From Lanius collurio (taxonomy: Eukaryota; Chordata; Aves; Passeriformes; Laniidae): a stretch of DNA of 64,000 nt. A model generated the notes under the pieces. The model ran no database searches. It was not told where the DNA came from and was given only the letters and a program-made list of their open reading frames with translations. Positions 27,595-40,050 of the stretch are shown piece by piece (within the stretch, counting starts at the first letter, position 1; every line of letters starts with the position of its first letter). The translations under genes were made by a program, and so were the position numbers. The stretch is from contig JACBWW010000098.1 of NCBI GenBank assembly GCA_020086605.1, forward strand, positions 243,824 through 307,823. The letters are read 5' to 3'.

Positions 27595-28164
27595 CATGCT
27601 GAATGCATCCACTTGCATCACTGCTCGTTCTCCAGGACACCGAGACACTCCCAGCTCAGGAGAAGCTGGCTTTACCTTACAGCAGTGGGGCCATCACTGT
27701 TTTCCCTGAATGACACATCAGCAAAGCTGGCAGAGCAATCCAGAGGGGGCTTGTGCAGCACAAACTACACAGAGAACTTCTCTGCACTGGCCTGGGCAGT
27801 TCTGCACAGCAAATTATCTACACAAGGACAAATGGACTCCAAAACACAGACAGCTGGAATTCAAGTGCCTCTAATACCCACATTAGCCAAACCCAAGATT
27901 TTTGGTGTTTAGACACTCGAGTCCTGGTCTAGGTTCCAATCCTTCTCCCGGTATCCATTTGGTTGTTTAAAATAATAAGCAAAATCCAACAGCAGGTCCT
28001 TGTGAAGGACAAGCAGATTTTGCCAAAAGCAGCAGTGGTGTGGGGAAAGCTCCCTCGGGAAGAACGTGAGGAAATGGGCTTGGTCAGCCTGACAGGGCAG
28101 CAAGTGCACTGCGTGTAAAGCACTTCCTGCAAGTGCTGCCCTCCCCCTCTTGTGCACATCCAAC

Positions 28165-28170
28165 TTTATT
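28165..28170 (-). other. TMEM230: Candidate proximal polyadenylation signal of TMEM230
   Basis: The minus strand reads AAATAAAG followed by a GT-containing stretch (TTGGATGTG). It would give a 3' UTR of roughly 500 bases. Confidence 0.45.
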
Positions 28171-28644
28171 TACTCCAGGCAAGCTCAGCACCCGTAGCTT
28201 GGAAGCACTGCTGATGGACAGAGAGCAAAAGGAGAGTTTAACTCTGCTTTGTCTGCAAAGGTAACCCAACAATAACCACAACCTCATGGGAAGCTAAAAT
28301 AAACTCTAGAAAACACTGGCAGAAAAAACAAGGATCTCTGCTGCTGAAACCAGCTCATCTGTTTTTGGAAAACTGCAAGAATTGCCTCGCCCAGGAAGAA
28401 CTTCCAGCGAGCAGAATTATGCAACCCCGAGAGGAAAAATCCCATAAATCCCAAGTTTGTTGTGATTCCTTTGGTCAATTCCGTGTTTGAGCCCCCACCC
28501 CCCAAAGTGGAAAACCTGCAACAACTCAAGCCTGGGAAGTGGCACCACGTGAGGGACACACATCAGCTGTGCCCTGCCAGACCCCGATGGCCAGGGGAAC
28601 TACCAGCTCTGACCAACCTAATTAGAGTGGGATTAATTAACAGC

Positions 28645-30526
28645 TCAGTCATCAAAGTCGGGGATGTCGTCGTAGGAGTAGCCCCGGTAGCCCTTGGAGG
28701 CGTAGTAGGCGATGCGCAGGTGGTAAAAGCCGGGCAGGAACACGAGGATGCCGATGATGAGCACGGGGATGGCCCGGTCGGTCTCCTGCAGGGACAGAGA
28801 GCCCAGGCAGTGAGATCTGCACCAGGGGCTTTCCCACACCCTGCCTGGCCTAGGGGGAGGTGGGGGTTGCAATGAGATGATCTGTGAGGTCCTTTGAACC
28901 CAAACCATCCCATGATGCTGTGATCCATCCCCAAGGCCAGCGAGCTGAGAAATAAAAACCCATCTTCAATCCGAAGTATCTCAGCTGTGGTCAGGCTGAG
29001 CCTTTAATGGCACCTCCTCCTTGCTGCAGGAACCCCTCAAGGGACCTCGTCCTTCGCCAGGGACCCCCGGGATCTGCAGCCAGGGCTGGGAGCGTGGCCG
29101 AGCACGAGCCCAGTGATCTGTGCCTGGAGCACTGCTGATAGAGCCCAGGGGCTGCTGCTCCCCCAGAGATAAAGCAGAGCTGCCAACGGTACCCTGAGCC
29201 CACACAGCACAGGGAGCAGGGGGACGAGCACCCACAGCTCCAGGAGCAGATCCCCTTCCCATGGATCACAGCCACAGGGAGATGGGGAAGCTCTGCTGTG
29301 CCCCACACAGGTCTGGCAGCTTCTGCCCTGTCCCTGCATGATCTGCATGGGCTGAGGCCTCTCCAGGACAGCGATGTGACCTCCCCAGGGACAGGGACTG
29401 GGAACTCAGCCCTCCCTGGACATGCCCAGCCCAGCTCTGAGCCTGCTCCAGCTGAGCTGACTGCAGGATCCAAGGGCTCTGCTGCCAGGGAAGCGGGGCT
29501 GCCAGCACAGCCAGGCTGTGGTGGGAGTGAATTCCCTGCTCACGTCCTTTGGCTCTGGATTTCTACACTGAACATGATCACAGGATCATGGAATCCTTGA
29601 GTCTGGAAAGGACCTTTAAGGTCATCAAGTCCAACCATGACCCAGCACCACCCCATGGTCACCACTAACCCATGTCCTCGAGTGCCACATCCACGTGTTC
29701 TGAACACTCCCAGGGACAGGGACTCCCCCGCTGCCCTGGGCAGCTGTGCCAGGCCTTTCCCACCCTTTCCATGACAAACCTTTCCTAATTTTGAATTTAA
29801 ACCTCCCCTGGCACAACTTGAGGCTGTTTCCTGATGGTCCATGAGGGCTCAGGGCAGCTTTGGGGACAGTGCAGAACCGGTGCCAGAGGTGCCATTAACC
29901 ACTTACACCTTTGCTGATGTACCCTGCCAGCAGCAGAGCTCCGATGATGATGAGGAAGGTCCCGATCATGAACAGCACCACAGCCAGTGCGATGGCCTTG
30001 TAGGGGATTTTTGGTGGGCTCTTCTTGAACTGGATGGAAAAACGCAAATATTGAGCAGCTGAACCCAGCAGAGCTCCCCTCCCACCGCAGCACAGATGTG
30101 AGCCCGCAGCTGGCGGAGGTGACGTGGGACAAAGTGCTGCAGCAGCTCTGCTGCTGGGCTCTGTAATGGCCCCTCCATGAGGAATTCTGCCCGTGGAGAC
30201 CCTGCTGAGCCAGCCCTTATTCCCATCACTTCACATCTGCTCCCACTCTTGCTCCCACCAAGGCTCTTTGGGCTTTCCAGAGGGGCAGGGTTTGGCTCCC
30301 ACCAGGCTTTGTCCCTCTCTGAGCTGCAGCTGCTCCACCAGAGATGCACAAGCAGCAGCTGCCTGTGCAGTGCTGAGCTGTGGCTGCCCATCCTCGTGGT
30401 TTTACACCTTCCTTCCCCACTTTTTACCTGCAGGTCAATGTATCCATCATCAGTGCTGGAGAGCTTGGAATATTTGACTTTGCTACTGGGAATCCCAGCA
30501 GAGAGATTGGTCCGTGACGACATCAT
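28645..30526 (-). CDS. TMEM230: TMEM230, transmembrane protein 230 (complete, three coding exons)
   Basis: TMEM230 is a small two-pass membrane protein of vesicles and endosomes, linked to synaptic-vesicle and retromer-type trafficking in mammals. Coding exons on the minus strand are 30,526-30,428 (33 codons), 30,029-29,907 (41 codons) and 28,785-28,645 (46 codons plus TGA). Both introns are phase 0 with GT-AG ends; the donors read GTAAAA and GTAAGT. The spliced product is 120 residues, the same length as the common human form. The N-terminus begins [11 protein letters not shown] and contains a conserved [11 protein letters not shown] segment. Hydrophobic segments lie at about residues 45-70 and 79-103, and the tail ends [11 protein letters not shown]. 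The first of the two adjacent Met codons is chosen because it matches the family N-terminus. An acceptor at 30,556-30,557 leaves 29 untranslated bases before the start, so at least one non-coding exon lies upstream. The only notable change from human is G-E-T-D in the luminal loop. Confidence 0.97.
28845..28925 (+). repeat. CR1 LINE 3' end fragment in TMEM230 intron
   Basis: A short 3' end with 'gaggtcctttgaacccaaac' and a 'catgatgctgtgatcc' tail, just upstream (in the gene's direction) of the last TMEM230 exon. Confidence 0.7.
29577..29840 (-). repeat. CR1 LINE fragment, reverse, in TMEM230 intron
   Basis: Reverse CR1 starting 'cacaggatcatggaatcctt', with 'aggtcatcaagtccaaccat' and 'ctgccctgggcagctgtgcc'. 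It lies close beside the middle TMEM230 exon (29,907). Confidence 0.85.
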
Positions 30527-32397
30527 TCCAGGGGGGCCTGGGCATCAGCTACAGCCTGGAAAACAGGAGGAGAGCAAAAACAGGAGACAAAACTGGGTGA
30601 TGGGAACCTGAGAGACATGGAACTAAAGTTTCTGAAGAGAAGCTCCCATGTCAAAGCTGTGCTACCCAAAGGGCATCTTTGCTCCTCTTCATAAATGAAA
30701 ACTTCTTAGACAGAGGATCTCAGCATTTCATCTGAAGCCTAAAATACAAAATGGGTACAGCTGCAACAGGGCTTGCCAGTATCTGGAATCAAGGTAGAAC
30801 CTGTGCTTCAAACCAGATGGAAATTCCAGAGCAGTGCCCGGGGTATGACCCAGCTCTCACTCCTCAAGGAGCTGCCAGCACGTCCGAGCTGTGGCTGTTT
30901 CTGAACGGGACACCAGCAAATAAACCCAAACCAGAGCTAAACAAAGCAGCTTTTCAACCACCAGGAGATTTTGCAATAGAGCAATTTTGGGAAAAAAAAA
31001 AAAACCCAAACAACCCCGACCACTGCAAACTGGAATGAAATGGAGACAGAGTGTGAGTGGTGAGGTCACCTAAGCCCAGGGACAGCCCTGGCAGCGTGGG
31101 CAGTGCAGAGCCCCAGTGGAGAGGCCAGTCCTGCCCCTCTGTGTCCGGGGACAGGGACCAGAGCCAGCTGCTGTCCCTCAGAGCCTTCCCGGGGCCTGGA
31201 GCTGGGATCCATCCTGCCAACCTCCCCCTGCCACTGCAGGGCCGGGCACCTGTGCCAGCAGGACACAGGGATTGCCAGGGGAGAGGCAGGAAAGGGCTTC
31301 CCACCCCTGCCAGCCTCAACAGCGCTTGTATCTTCTGCAATCTGGAGAACAAAAGCGCACATTCCAGCGGTGCCAACAGGAAGGGATAAAGGCCCCGTTT
31401 CCACAACACTCTTCAGATCAGAGGTGATGCATCCACTCAAAATATCGAATCTCCGCTTGAACTGAAGCCCTTTGTCTCCCTAACTGCTGGCACCTTCCCC
31501 ACCCAGCTTCGTTCCTCCTGCTGTAAACTTGTCTTTTATAAAATCCCTTCTGATCTGAAATCCTCACCACTGAACCTTTGATTTGAACTTTGGGCTTTTG
31601 TTCTGGTAGCAAAACCCAAACACGGACAAAACACGTTCAGCCCCGTGGATAATGGAAACGCCCCACCCGCAGGTGGCATTCCCTGCACATCCCTGTTTTT
31701 CAGGTCACTGACCCAAACACCCCCAGGCTCTCCCAATGCCCGGGGGTGGAAGTGCAGGAGGGGGAAAAGCCAGAATAAACCAACCTTTCTGAAAGGTGCC
31801 AGATTTCCCGACTCTGCCCCATTATTTACCAGGCTATTCAGTGGCTTCTTTGGAATTATTCCCATTTTACACTTGCACAAGCTGCCCTGTCCTTCCCACT
31901 GCCTCACTTACCAACATGAAAGAGGCTGTTGAGGACAAATGTGTATAAAATAGAAATATAAAATACTCTCTCGGGCCTCACATTTAAGGGCCAGGTTCAA
32001 CCCCACTAAGCTTCACAGCGAGTGAGCACCACAGAGGTTCAGGAGCAGGAACGAGCACAGTGCTGTGCTCTTTGTGAGCCAAATAAATAAATCATCGGGG
32101 CCTGAGCAACTTGGCCGAAATAATTAATGCTGAAATTCAAAATTTCTAATAAGGCAGCTGTGCTTTAAACCCCGTGGAGGCGCCAGGGCAGCGCCAGGAA
32201 ACCCAAACACGACACCTCCGCCCGAATCCCGAATCCCCTCAGCCCCGACTTCCCCCCCCCCCCCCGGGGCACCGGGACGGGCGGGGATGGCGCTTTGTGG
32301 CCCTTTTGGGAGGGGACAGGCGGGATGGGGGATCCCAAACCCACCCAACGCCACCCCAAACCACGCCAATCCACCCCACCCCGGCCAGCCCCGGTAC
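30527..32397 (-). other. TMEM230: TMEM230 5' UTR remnant and first intron
   Basis: The 29 bases 30,527-30,555 are untranslated exon, after which an intron runs to the probable first-exon donor at 32,397. I see nothing coding in the intron. It contains a run of 14 C at 32,252-32,265. Confidence 0.65.
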
Positions 32398-32570
32398 CTG
32401 CCGCCGGCCAGCCCCATCGCGGCCCCGCCCGTCCCTCCGCGGCCCCGGGAAGTCGATGCCGGTGACGCCGCTTCCCTTCCAGGTCACGGCCGGGGCTGGC
32501 CCGGCCTCCCGCGGCTCCGGGCCCGCTGTCCGCGGAGCCCGCCGGCAGTTCCGAGCCCTTTTACCCGGAT
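32160..32570 (-). promoter_or_regulatory. TMEM230: CpG island and probable TMEM230 promoter with first exon
   Basis: A GC- and CpG-rich block sits directly upstream of TMEM230. On the minus strand a donor, GGCAG then GTACCG, ends a probable non-coding exon at 32,398. That exon includes an upstream ATG at 32,417. Joined to the next exon, it would give a reading frame of only eight codons before a stop, so it is not an N-terminal extension of TMEM230. A TGACG string and GC boxes lie around 32,400-32,470. The transcription start is not determinable from sequence alone. Confidence 0.65.
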
Positions 32571-33112
32571 TTTTTACAAACGTCGGGCAGGACTTAATTT
32601 TCTAGAGATAATTTAATAGCTAATGTTAAATCCGGGGGGACGGCTGGGGGTGTGGCACCTCCGAGGAGCTCCCCCAGGAGCTTCCTGTAAATTAATGGAG
32701 TACAGGGTGGGTTTAGAGCTCCTAAAATTCCAAAAGAATTCTTATTTAATTCCTCCTTGCTAAGAAAACCTAAACATAAATCTTGAAAGCTTCCTCTCTC
32801 AAACAGGGAGAAACACAGCCAGCATTTATTAACCTGCCCTGCTTGCTGTGGCTACCACAGGGACAACTCCATCCCAGCATCACCTCTGGAGGGGAAAGGA
32901 GCCCCCTGGTTATGTAAGGCACCCAGCCCTGTTCTGGACAAGAGCTAAAACCCCTTAGGGCAAAAGATCTTCTTTTCCAGACGTTTTCCTTAAGGTGCTG
33001 AATTAACCAGCAAGCCAAGGAAGTTGGAGGATAAATGGGAAGGGATCTGGAGAGACGAGCCAGCATAACAAGGGAGGCACCTGCATCACAAGAGCAGAAA
33101 ATGTCTCTAAAA

Positions 33113-33262
33113 ATCAGAATCCTGGAATGGCTTGGGCTGGAAGGGCCTTAAAGCCCATCCAGTGCCAAGGATGAGCCATGGGCAGGGACACCTCCCGTTG
33201 TCCCAGGCCGCTCCAAGCCCCGTCCAAGCTGGCCTGGGACACTGCCAGGCCATCCCCAGGAG
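33113..33262 (-). repeat. CR1 LINE fragment, reverse
   Basis: Reverse CR1 3' end: 'cagaatcctggaatggcttg', 'ggaagggccttaaagcccat', 'ccaggccgctccaagccccg'. Confidence 0.85.
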
Positions 33263-33387
33263 TGTCAGTCCCAACGGGAGTGCCGGGCCGGGGCTGTCCC
33301 GTCCCCAGTTCCGAGCAGGGATTGTCCCTCCCGCGGCAGCGGCGTCACTGACCCAGCGGGGCTCGTTCCCTCGCCGGCACCGCCACC

Positions 33388-33556
33388 TGGTGGCGTCCTA
33401 CGGGTGGCACCCTCCTGGTGACATCCTGGTGACATCCTGCGGGTGGCATCCTCCTGGTGGCGTCCTGCGGGTGGCATCCTGCTGATAGCATCCCGCTGAT
33501 GGCATCCTGCTGGTGGCATCCTGCTTATGGCATCCTCCTGCTGACATCCTGCTGCC
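33388..33556 (+). repeat. Minisatellite, 15-base unit
   Basis: About eleven diverged copies of a 15-base unit close to CTGGTGGCATCCTGC. Some units carry TGACATCC or TGATAGCATCC variants. The unit length is a multiple of three, so it gives open frames on the minus strand that encode a repeating peptide; these are not genes. Confidence 0.9.
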
Positions 33557-33654
33557 CACCTGCCCAGGCACAGCTTTTCAGGCAGTTCATGTCCAGGATT
33601 CTCGTGTCTCACTGACCCGTGGGAAGTGCACAGCCTCCCAAAAATGCCCTTGAA

Positions 33655-33895
33655 ACTGTGGAATCCTTGAGGTTGGGAAAGCTTTTATAAGATCAGGAAG
33701 TCCAACGGTCACCACGAACGTGTCCCCACACATCCACGGGTGTCTGTAACACTCCCAGGGACAGGGACTCACCCACGGCCCTGGGCAGCTGTGCCAGGGC
33801 TGGGCAGCCCTTCCCAGGAAGGAATTTCCCCAGGACCCGGCCCTGCCCCAGCCTGAGGCTGCTCCCTCTCCTCCTGTCCCTGTTCCCCGGGCCTG
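33655..33895 (-). repeat. CR1 LINE fragment, reverse
   Basis: Reverse CR1 with 'gtggaatccttgaggttggg', 'cactcccagggacagggact' and 'cagcctgaggctgctccctc'. It resembles the 29.6 kb copy and lies about 270 bases beyond the presumed PCNA 3' end. Confidence 0.85.
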
Positions 33896-34182
33896 ACCCC
33901 CTCCTGTCAGAGCAGAGCCCCGGCCCTGAGAGCCCCAGGGCAGGGAAGAGGCACCCAGGGAGCTGCAGCTTCAGCTGGGCACAGCCAGACCCGGGGGGGC
34001 CACAGCCCAGTGGCTCCCAGTGACACCAGTGCCTCACGGGGAGGCCCAGGAACAGACTCTGGCACCCCTCTCCCACCTCTGATCAACGCTGCAACTCTGA
34101 GCCCTGAGAAAGGAATCAGGGCACAGGGGCACAGCTTCAAAAGCATTGATTGCCCACATCTAAACTCCAGGAAATTGTATTC

Positions 34183-34188
34183 TTTATT
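34183..34188 (-). other. PCNA: Candidate polyadenylation signal of PCNA
   Basis: The minus strand reads GAAATAAAG about 400 bases after the PCNA stop codon. It is the only canonical AATAAA I see on that strand between the stop and this point. Confidence 0.55.
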
Positions 34189-34584
34189 TCCATTTTCCAA
34201 TTTCAGTCAGAGTATCACCTTCAAAAATAAATGAAGTAAGGTCACATAAACTTGTGGTAATAAAACAGCAACCCTAAACTACAGCTCCACAGGGGAAACT
34301 CCAGGAAACATCTTGACCCATTAAATATTGCCCCTCTTCTCCAACACAAGCTGAAAGGAGTAAGAAATTTCACCTTCAGACAGCATCCAAGAGATTATTG
34401 GGAGTTCAGGAACAGACTAGAAAAACGATACTGGTATAGCAAACCAGTAAATTGAAAAATATTTACAAAGGTATCTACAAGACACAGCTACAACAGTGCT
34501 TGAGGATGCTCCAGGGCACTGCAACTGCTGCCTCCACCCTTCCCTTCTCCAGCCAGGAGCAGATCCCCCTCAGTGCCACTCCAG

Positions 34585-36773
<2,189 letters not shown>

Positions 36774-37134
36774 NNNNNNNNNNNNNNNNNNNNNNNNNNN
36801 NNNNNNNNNNNNNNNNNNNNNNNNNNNNNNNNNNNNNNNNNNNNNNNNNNNNNNNNNNNNNNNNNNNNNNNNNNNNNNNNNNNNNNNNNNNNNNNNNNNN
36901 NNNNNNNNNNNNNNNNNNNNNNNNNNNNNNNNNNNNNNNNNNNNNNNNNNNNNNNNNNNNNNNNNNNNNNNNNNNNNNNNNNNNNNNNNNNNNNNNNNNN
37001 NNNNNNNNNNNNNNNNNNNNNNNNNNNNNNNNNNNNNNNNNNNNNNNNNNNNNNNNNNNNNNNNNNNNNNNNNNNNNNNNNNNNNNNNNNNNNNNNNNNN
37101 NNNNNNNNNNNNNNNNNNNNNNNNNNNNNNNNNN
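36774..37134. other. Assembly gap (361 N), probably hiding PCNA exon 1 and CDS2 exon 1
   Basis: The sequence is undetermined. PCNA exons 2-6 lie to its left on the minus strand and CDS2 exons 2-13 to its right on the plus strand. Neither gene's first coding exon is in the readable flanks. In mammals the two genes are head to head with closely spaced starts, so a GC-rich divergent promoter is expected here. The true length may differ from 361. Confidence 0.8.
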
Positions 37135-39944
37135 GGGAAGCAAACCTGGCTCCGTTTTCCTGTAATGTCTCTTCTGTTCCAAGCCTGAGCCCGGCTGCAT
37201 GCTCGCAGTTGCTCTGTGAGTCATTTGCCACCTTTGTCATCTCTGCTCCTGCGCCTCCCCAAAGAGGAAGGGACCAAGAGGAATAAACAGTCAGGAAAAA
37301 CTTCGTAAATAACATTTGCAGGGTCATGGGGACCAAAAGCTGGAGGGAAAATGGTTCGTGCTGTGCTGGTGTTTAATGCACTTACCTTGGGAACGACCCT
37401 GGATTGGTCCATCAGCTCTCAGCAGCATCATATTGATGTTTTCTCCATTAGTGCACGAAGGGTGCCATTGAGAGCACCATGAAATCATCAGACAAAACTC
37501 TTTTGCAATTTAAATGCAATTTAAATGCAATTTTAATGTGGTTTTAATGCCAGTTAAACACCTGCTAGAGGCTGTGTGGGCAGGTTTGAGGAAACTTCAT
37601 TGTGCTGTTGTGAGGGGAGGGATCTGGGACAGAAGGAGCCAGCAGTGGTGGGAATGGGTCACCCTGGTGTGGATCTGGAGGTTGGCCCTCTCTCCAGTTA
37701 CCTGGAGCTCTCCACCACCACATTTCCTGACCTGAGGGAAGGGAGCTCTAAGATGGCTCCAGTTTTGTGGTGGTTGTGCAAAGGGTGAGGCCTCGAGATA
37801 AGTGCTTTCATCTCAGCTGGAATTTACTCTGCAGCAGAAAATCTTCAGGGAGTTTTCTATTCCAGAACTTTAGTGGGAGTTGGAAGACCTCCCTCCAGAG
37901 GATGACAGGGCTGGTGCTGCTTAACTGGTGCACAACAAACTCCCTGGGCCAAGCTGGGATTCGCTTTAGCTCCTCGTGCTGTGCTCCTAAAGAAGGTCAG
38001 AGGGCTGCTATTCACAGGCAATCCTGTTATCCCCATGCCAGTGCTTTCACAAATAATGAGCCTTCTGAAGGACTTCTCTGATATTTCCTTTGAGTCAGTG
38101 ACCTGGAGGTTCCTTACTAGAGAGAGGGAACGTTGATGTTGTGTTGCTCCTCGTAAAACAGCTCAAAATGAATTGCAAGAGGGAAAAAGCAGTAGTGAAG
38201 TGTTCCCAAGCAGTGAGGAACAGCTCCTCTGAGGTGCTGAATGTGATGTTCTGTAACAGAAGGCAGTGATGGGAGCAGAGAATTTCCCAAAATTGCCAAC
38301 TGCAGCTGCTGGGAGGTTCCCTGGTAACTAATCCTGCCCTCAGTGAAACCCTCCTCGCCATCGTGCTTCCCATGTGGCAGGGTTTGATTTCCTGCCCCGA
38401 GATCCAGCAGTTGTGTTTTCAGTGTGGGGGAAATGCCTGGTTCTGGGAGCAGCAGAATGGCTCCTGTGTGTGCTGTTCCTGGAGCTCTGGGGCTGCCCAG
38501 GGCTCTGCAGGTGCTGCTCAGAGAGGGGGCATTCCCATTCCTGCTGTGTCACGTGTGGAGCCTTGCCAAGGCCATTCCTTGTGTTTCCAGGCATTTTGCA
38601 AGAATTCCCTGGTGGTCTGATGTGCTCTGAAGGTGCTGAGCTAAGGGAGGGCTGCGCTGTCCCTTGGCTCTGCTCGGGAGGGTGGCTGGGGACAGTGGCC
38701 TGGGGTGAACTGGAATGGGAGCAGCAGCTCCAGTTTGGGCTTTTAGCTTGAGAGAGGTGCAGGACACAGAGAAATAACAGTGCAGGCACTCTGGAGGTTC
38801 AGGAAATCTCAAATCCTGTTATTTCCCAGATTCCAGGAGGGCTCCTGCTAGTTGGGAGTTTGTGATAACAAGATGAGGCTCTGGTAGGACCAAGCCCAAT
38901 AAACCACTGCAGTGGCCTCTCTTCATCTCATCCACCATAAAGGGAGGCTGAAGTCCAAGTCTGCTTCCAGACCCACTCCAAAAAATTATTTTTTTAATAG
39001 CTCTTAATATGATTTTAGGCTCGATTCCAAGCACCAGTTTGCTGAAGCACAAGCCCCATTTATTGCTGATAGATGTTCACAGTCTCAGCTCTGCTGGGAG
39101 AGGACGCTCCAGCCTCCCTTGCAGTTTGATGCTCTGCTCTGCGTGTGCCTGACAGCTCCTGGGCATCGTTAATTGTGGCCACAGGGACTGGGCTGGGTGT
39201 GTTCCTCGTGGAAAAGTGACTCTCAAATTTACCACCTTTGCCAGCACTTCCTTTGGGAGGTGTTTGACTTGGCCACTGCTCCTTTCAGTGACCTGTGTCC
39301 TTGCTCAGTTGTGAGGCCAGGGAAGTTTGATCTCAGGAAGATTTTGTTATTTTATAGGTTGGATGGCTCCCTTTCCTTGTGTGTGACAGAGCGAGCAGGG
39401 GGACTCCCAGTGCTCAAGTCAAACCCCCAAGTTGTTTTTCCTGTTGCTCAGCCCTTTGCATAGCTCCAGGCTGGCTTCCCTTTCCTATCCTTGTTCCATG
39501 AGTGGGAGGTTTATTCCTGTCTGCTCTGGAGGGCTGCACAGGTGAGTGTCCCCTCTGCAGTGTTCCATCACCTCCAGGCTGTCCTGTTTTCTGTGTTCCT
39601 GCTGGATCCTGCAGGAGCTGGGAGCTTCTTCCCAAGCTCCCTCTTGCTGCTCCAGCACTCTGTCCTTGCTCCTGGTCGTTTGTTGTTATTATTTATAGTG
39701 AGATCAGGATGGCAGAGGTGATGGGGGATATTCCTGCTGTCCCCTGGTGCAGGCTGAGCCACTCAGACTGTTCTGTCCATGGGCAGTGTCTCTGCTCCTG
39801 CTTCCAGATGTGCTTGCAGTGCTGTCTGGGGGTGACTCCTGTGGGGGATGTTTGGTGCTGAGAAGAGGGAATTTGGGATGTTTGTGTGTATCTTCCAAGC
39901 AGGAAAAATCCCCAGGACCCCAGGGAGGTAAAACTCTTAAAAAC

Positions 39945-40050
39945 ACAGAATCCCAGACTGGTTTGTGTTGAGAGGGACCTTAATGCCTGCCATGGGTGCT
40001 CCAAACCCCGTCCAGCCTGGCCTTGATGGCACCTGAGACTTCAGCAAACC
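39945..40050 (-). repeat. CR1 LINE fragment, reverse, in CDS2 intron 1
   Basis: Short reverse CR1: 'cacagaatcccagactggtt', 'gagagggaccttaatgcctg', 'ccaaaccccgtccagcctgg'. Confidence 0.8.

Larger units (their letters stand above)
32571..34164. other. Intergenic stretch between TMEM230 and PCNA
   Basis: No gene is seen. The stretch holds two reverse CR1 fragments and a 15-base tandem array, listed separately. TMEM230 and PCNA are in the same orientation, so this contains sequence upstream of TMEM230 and downstream of PCNA. Confidence 0.65.

Noticed and set aside
32124..32417. Upstream ATG in the TMEM230 first exon as an N-terminal extension
   Set aside because: Spliced to the next exon it meets a stop after eight codons, so it is at most a short upstream ORF.
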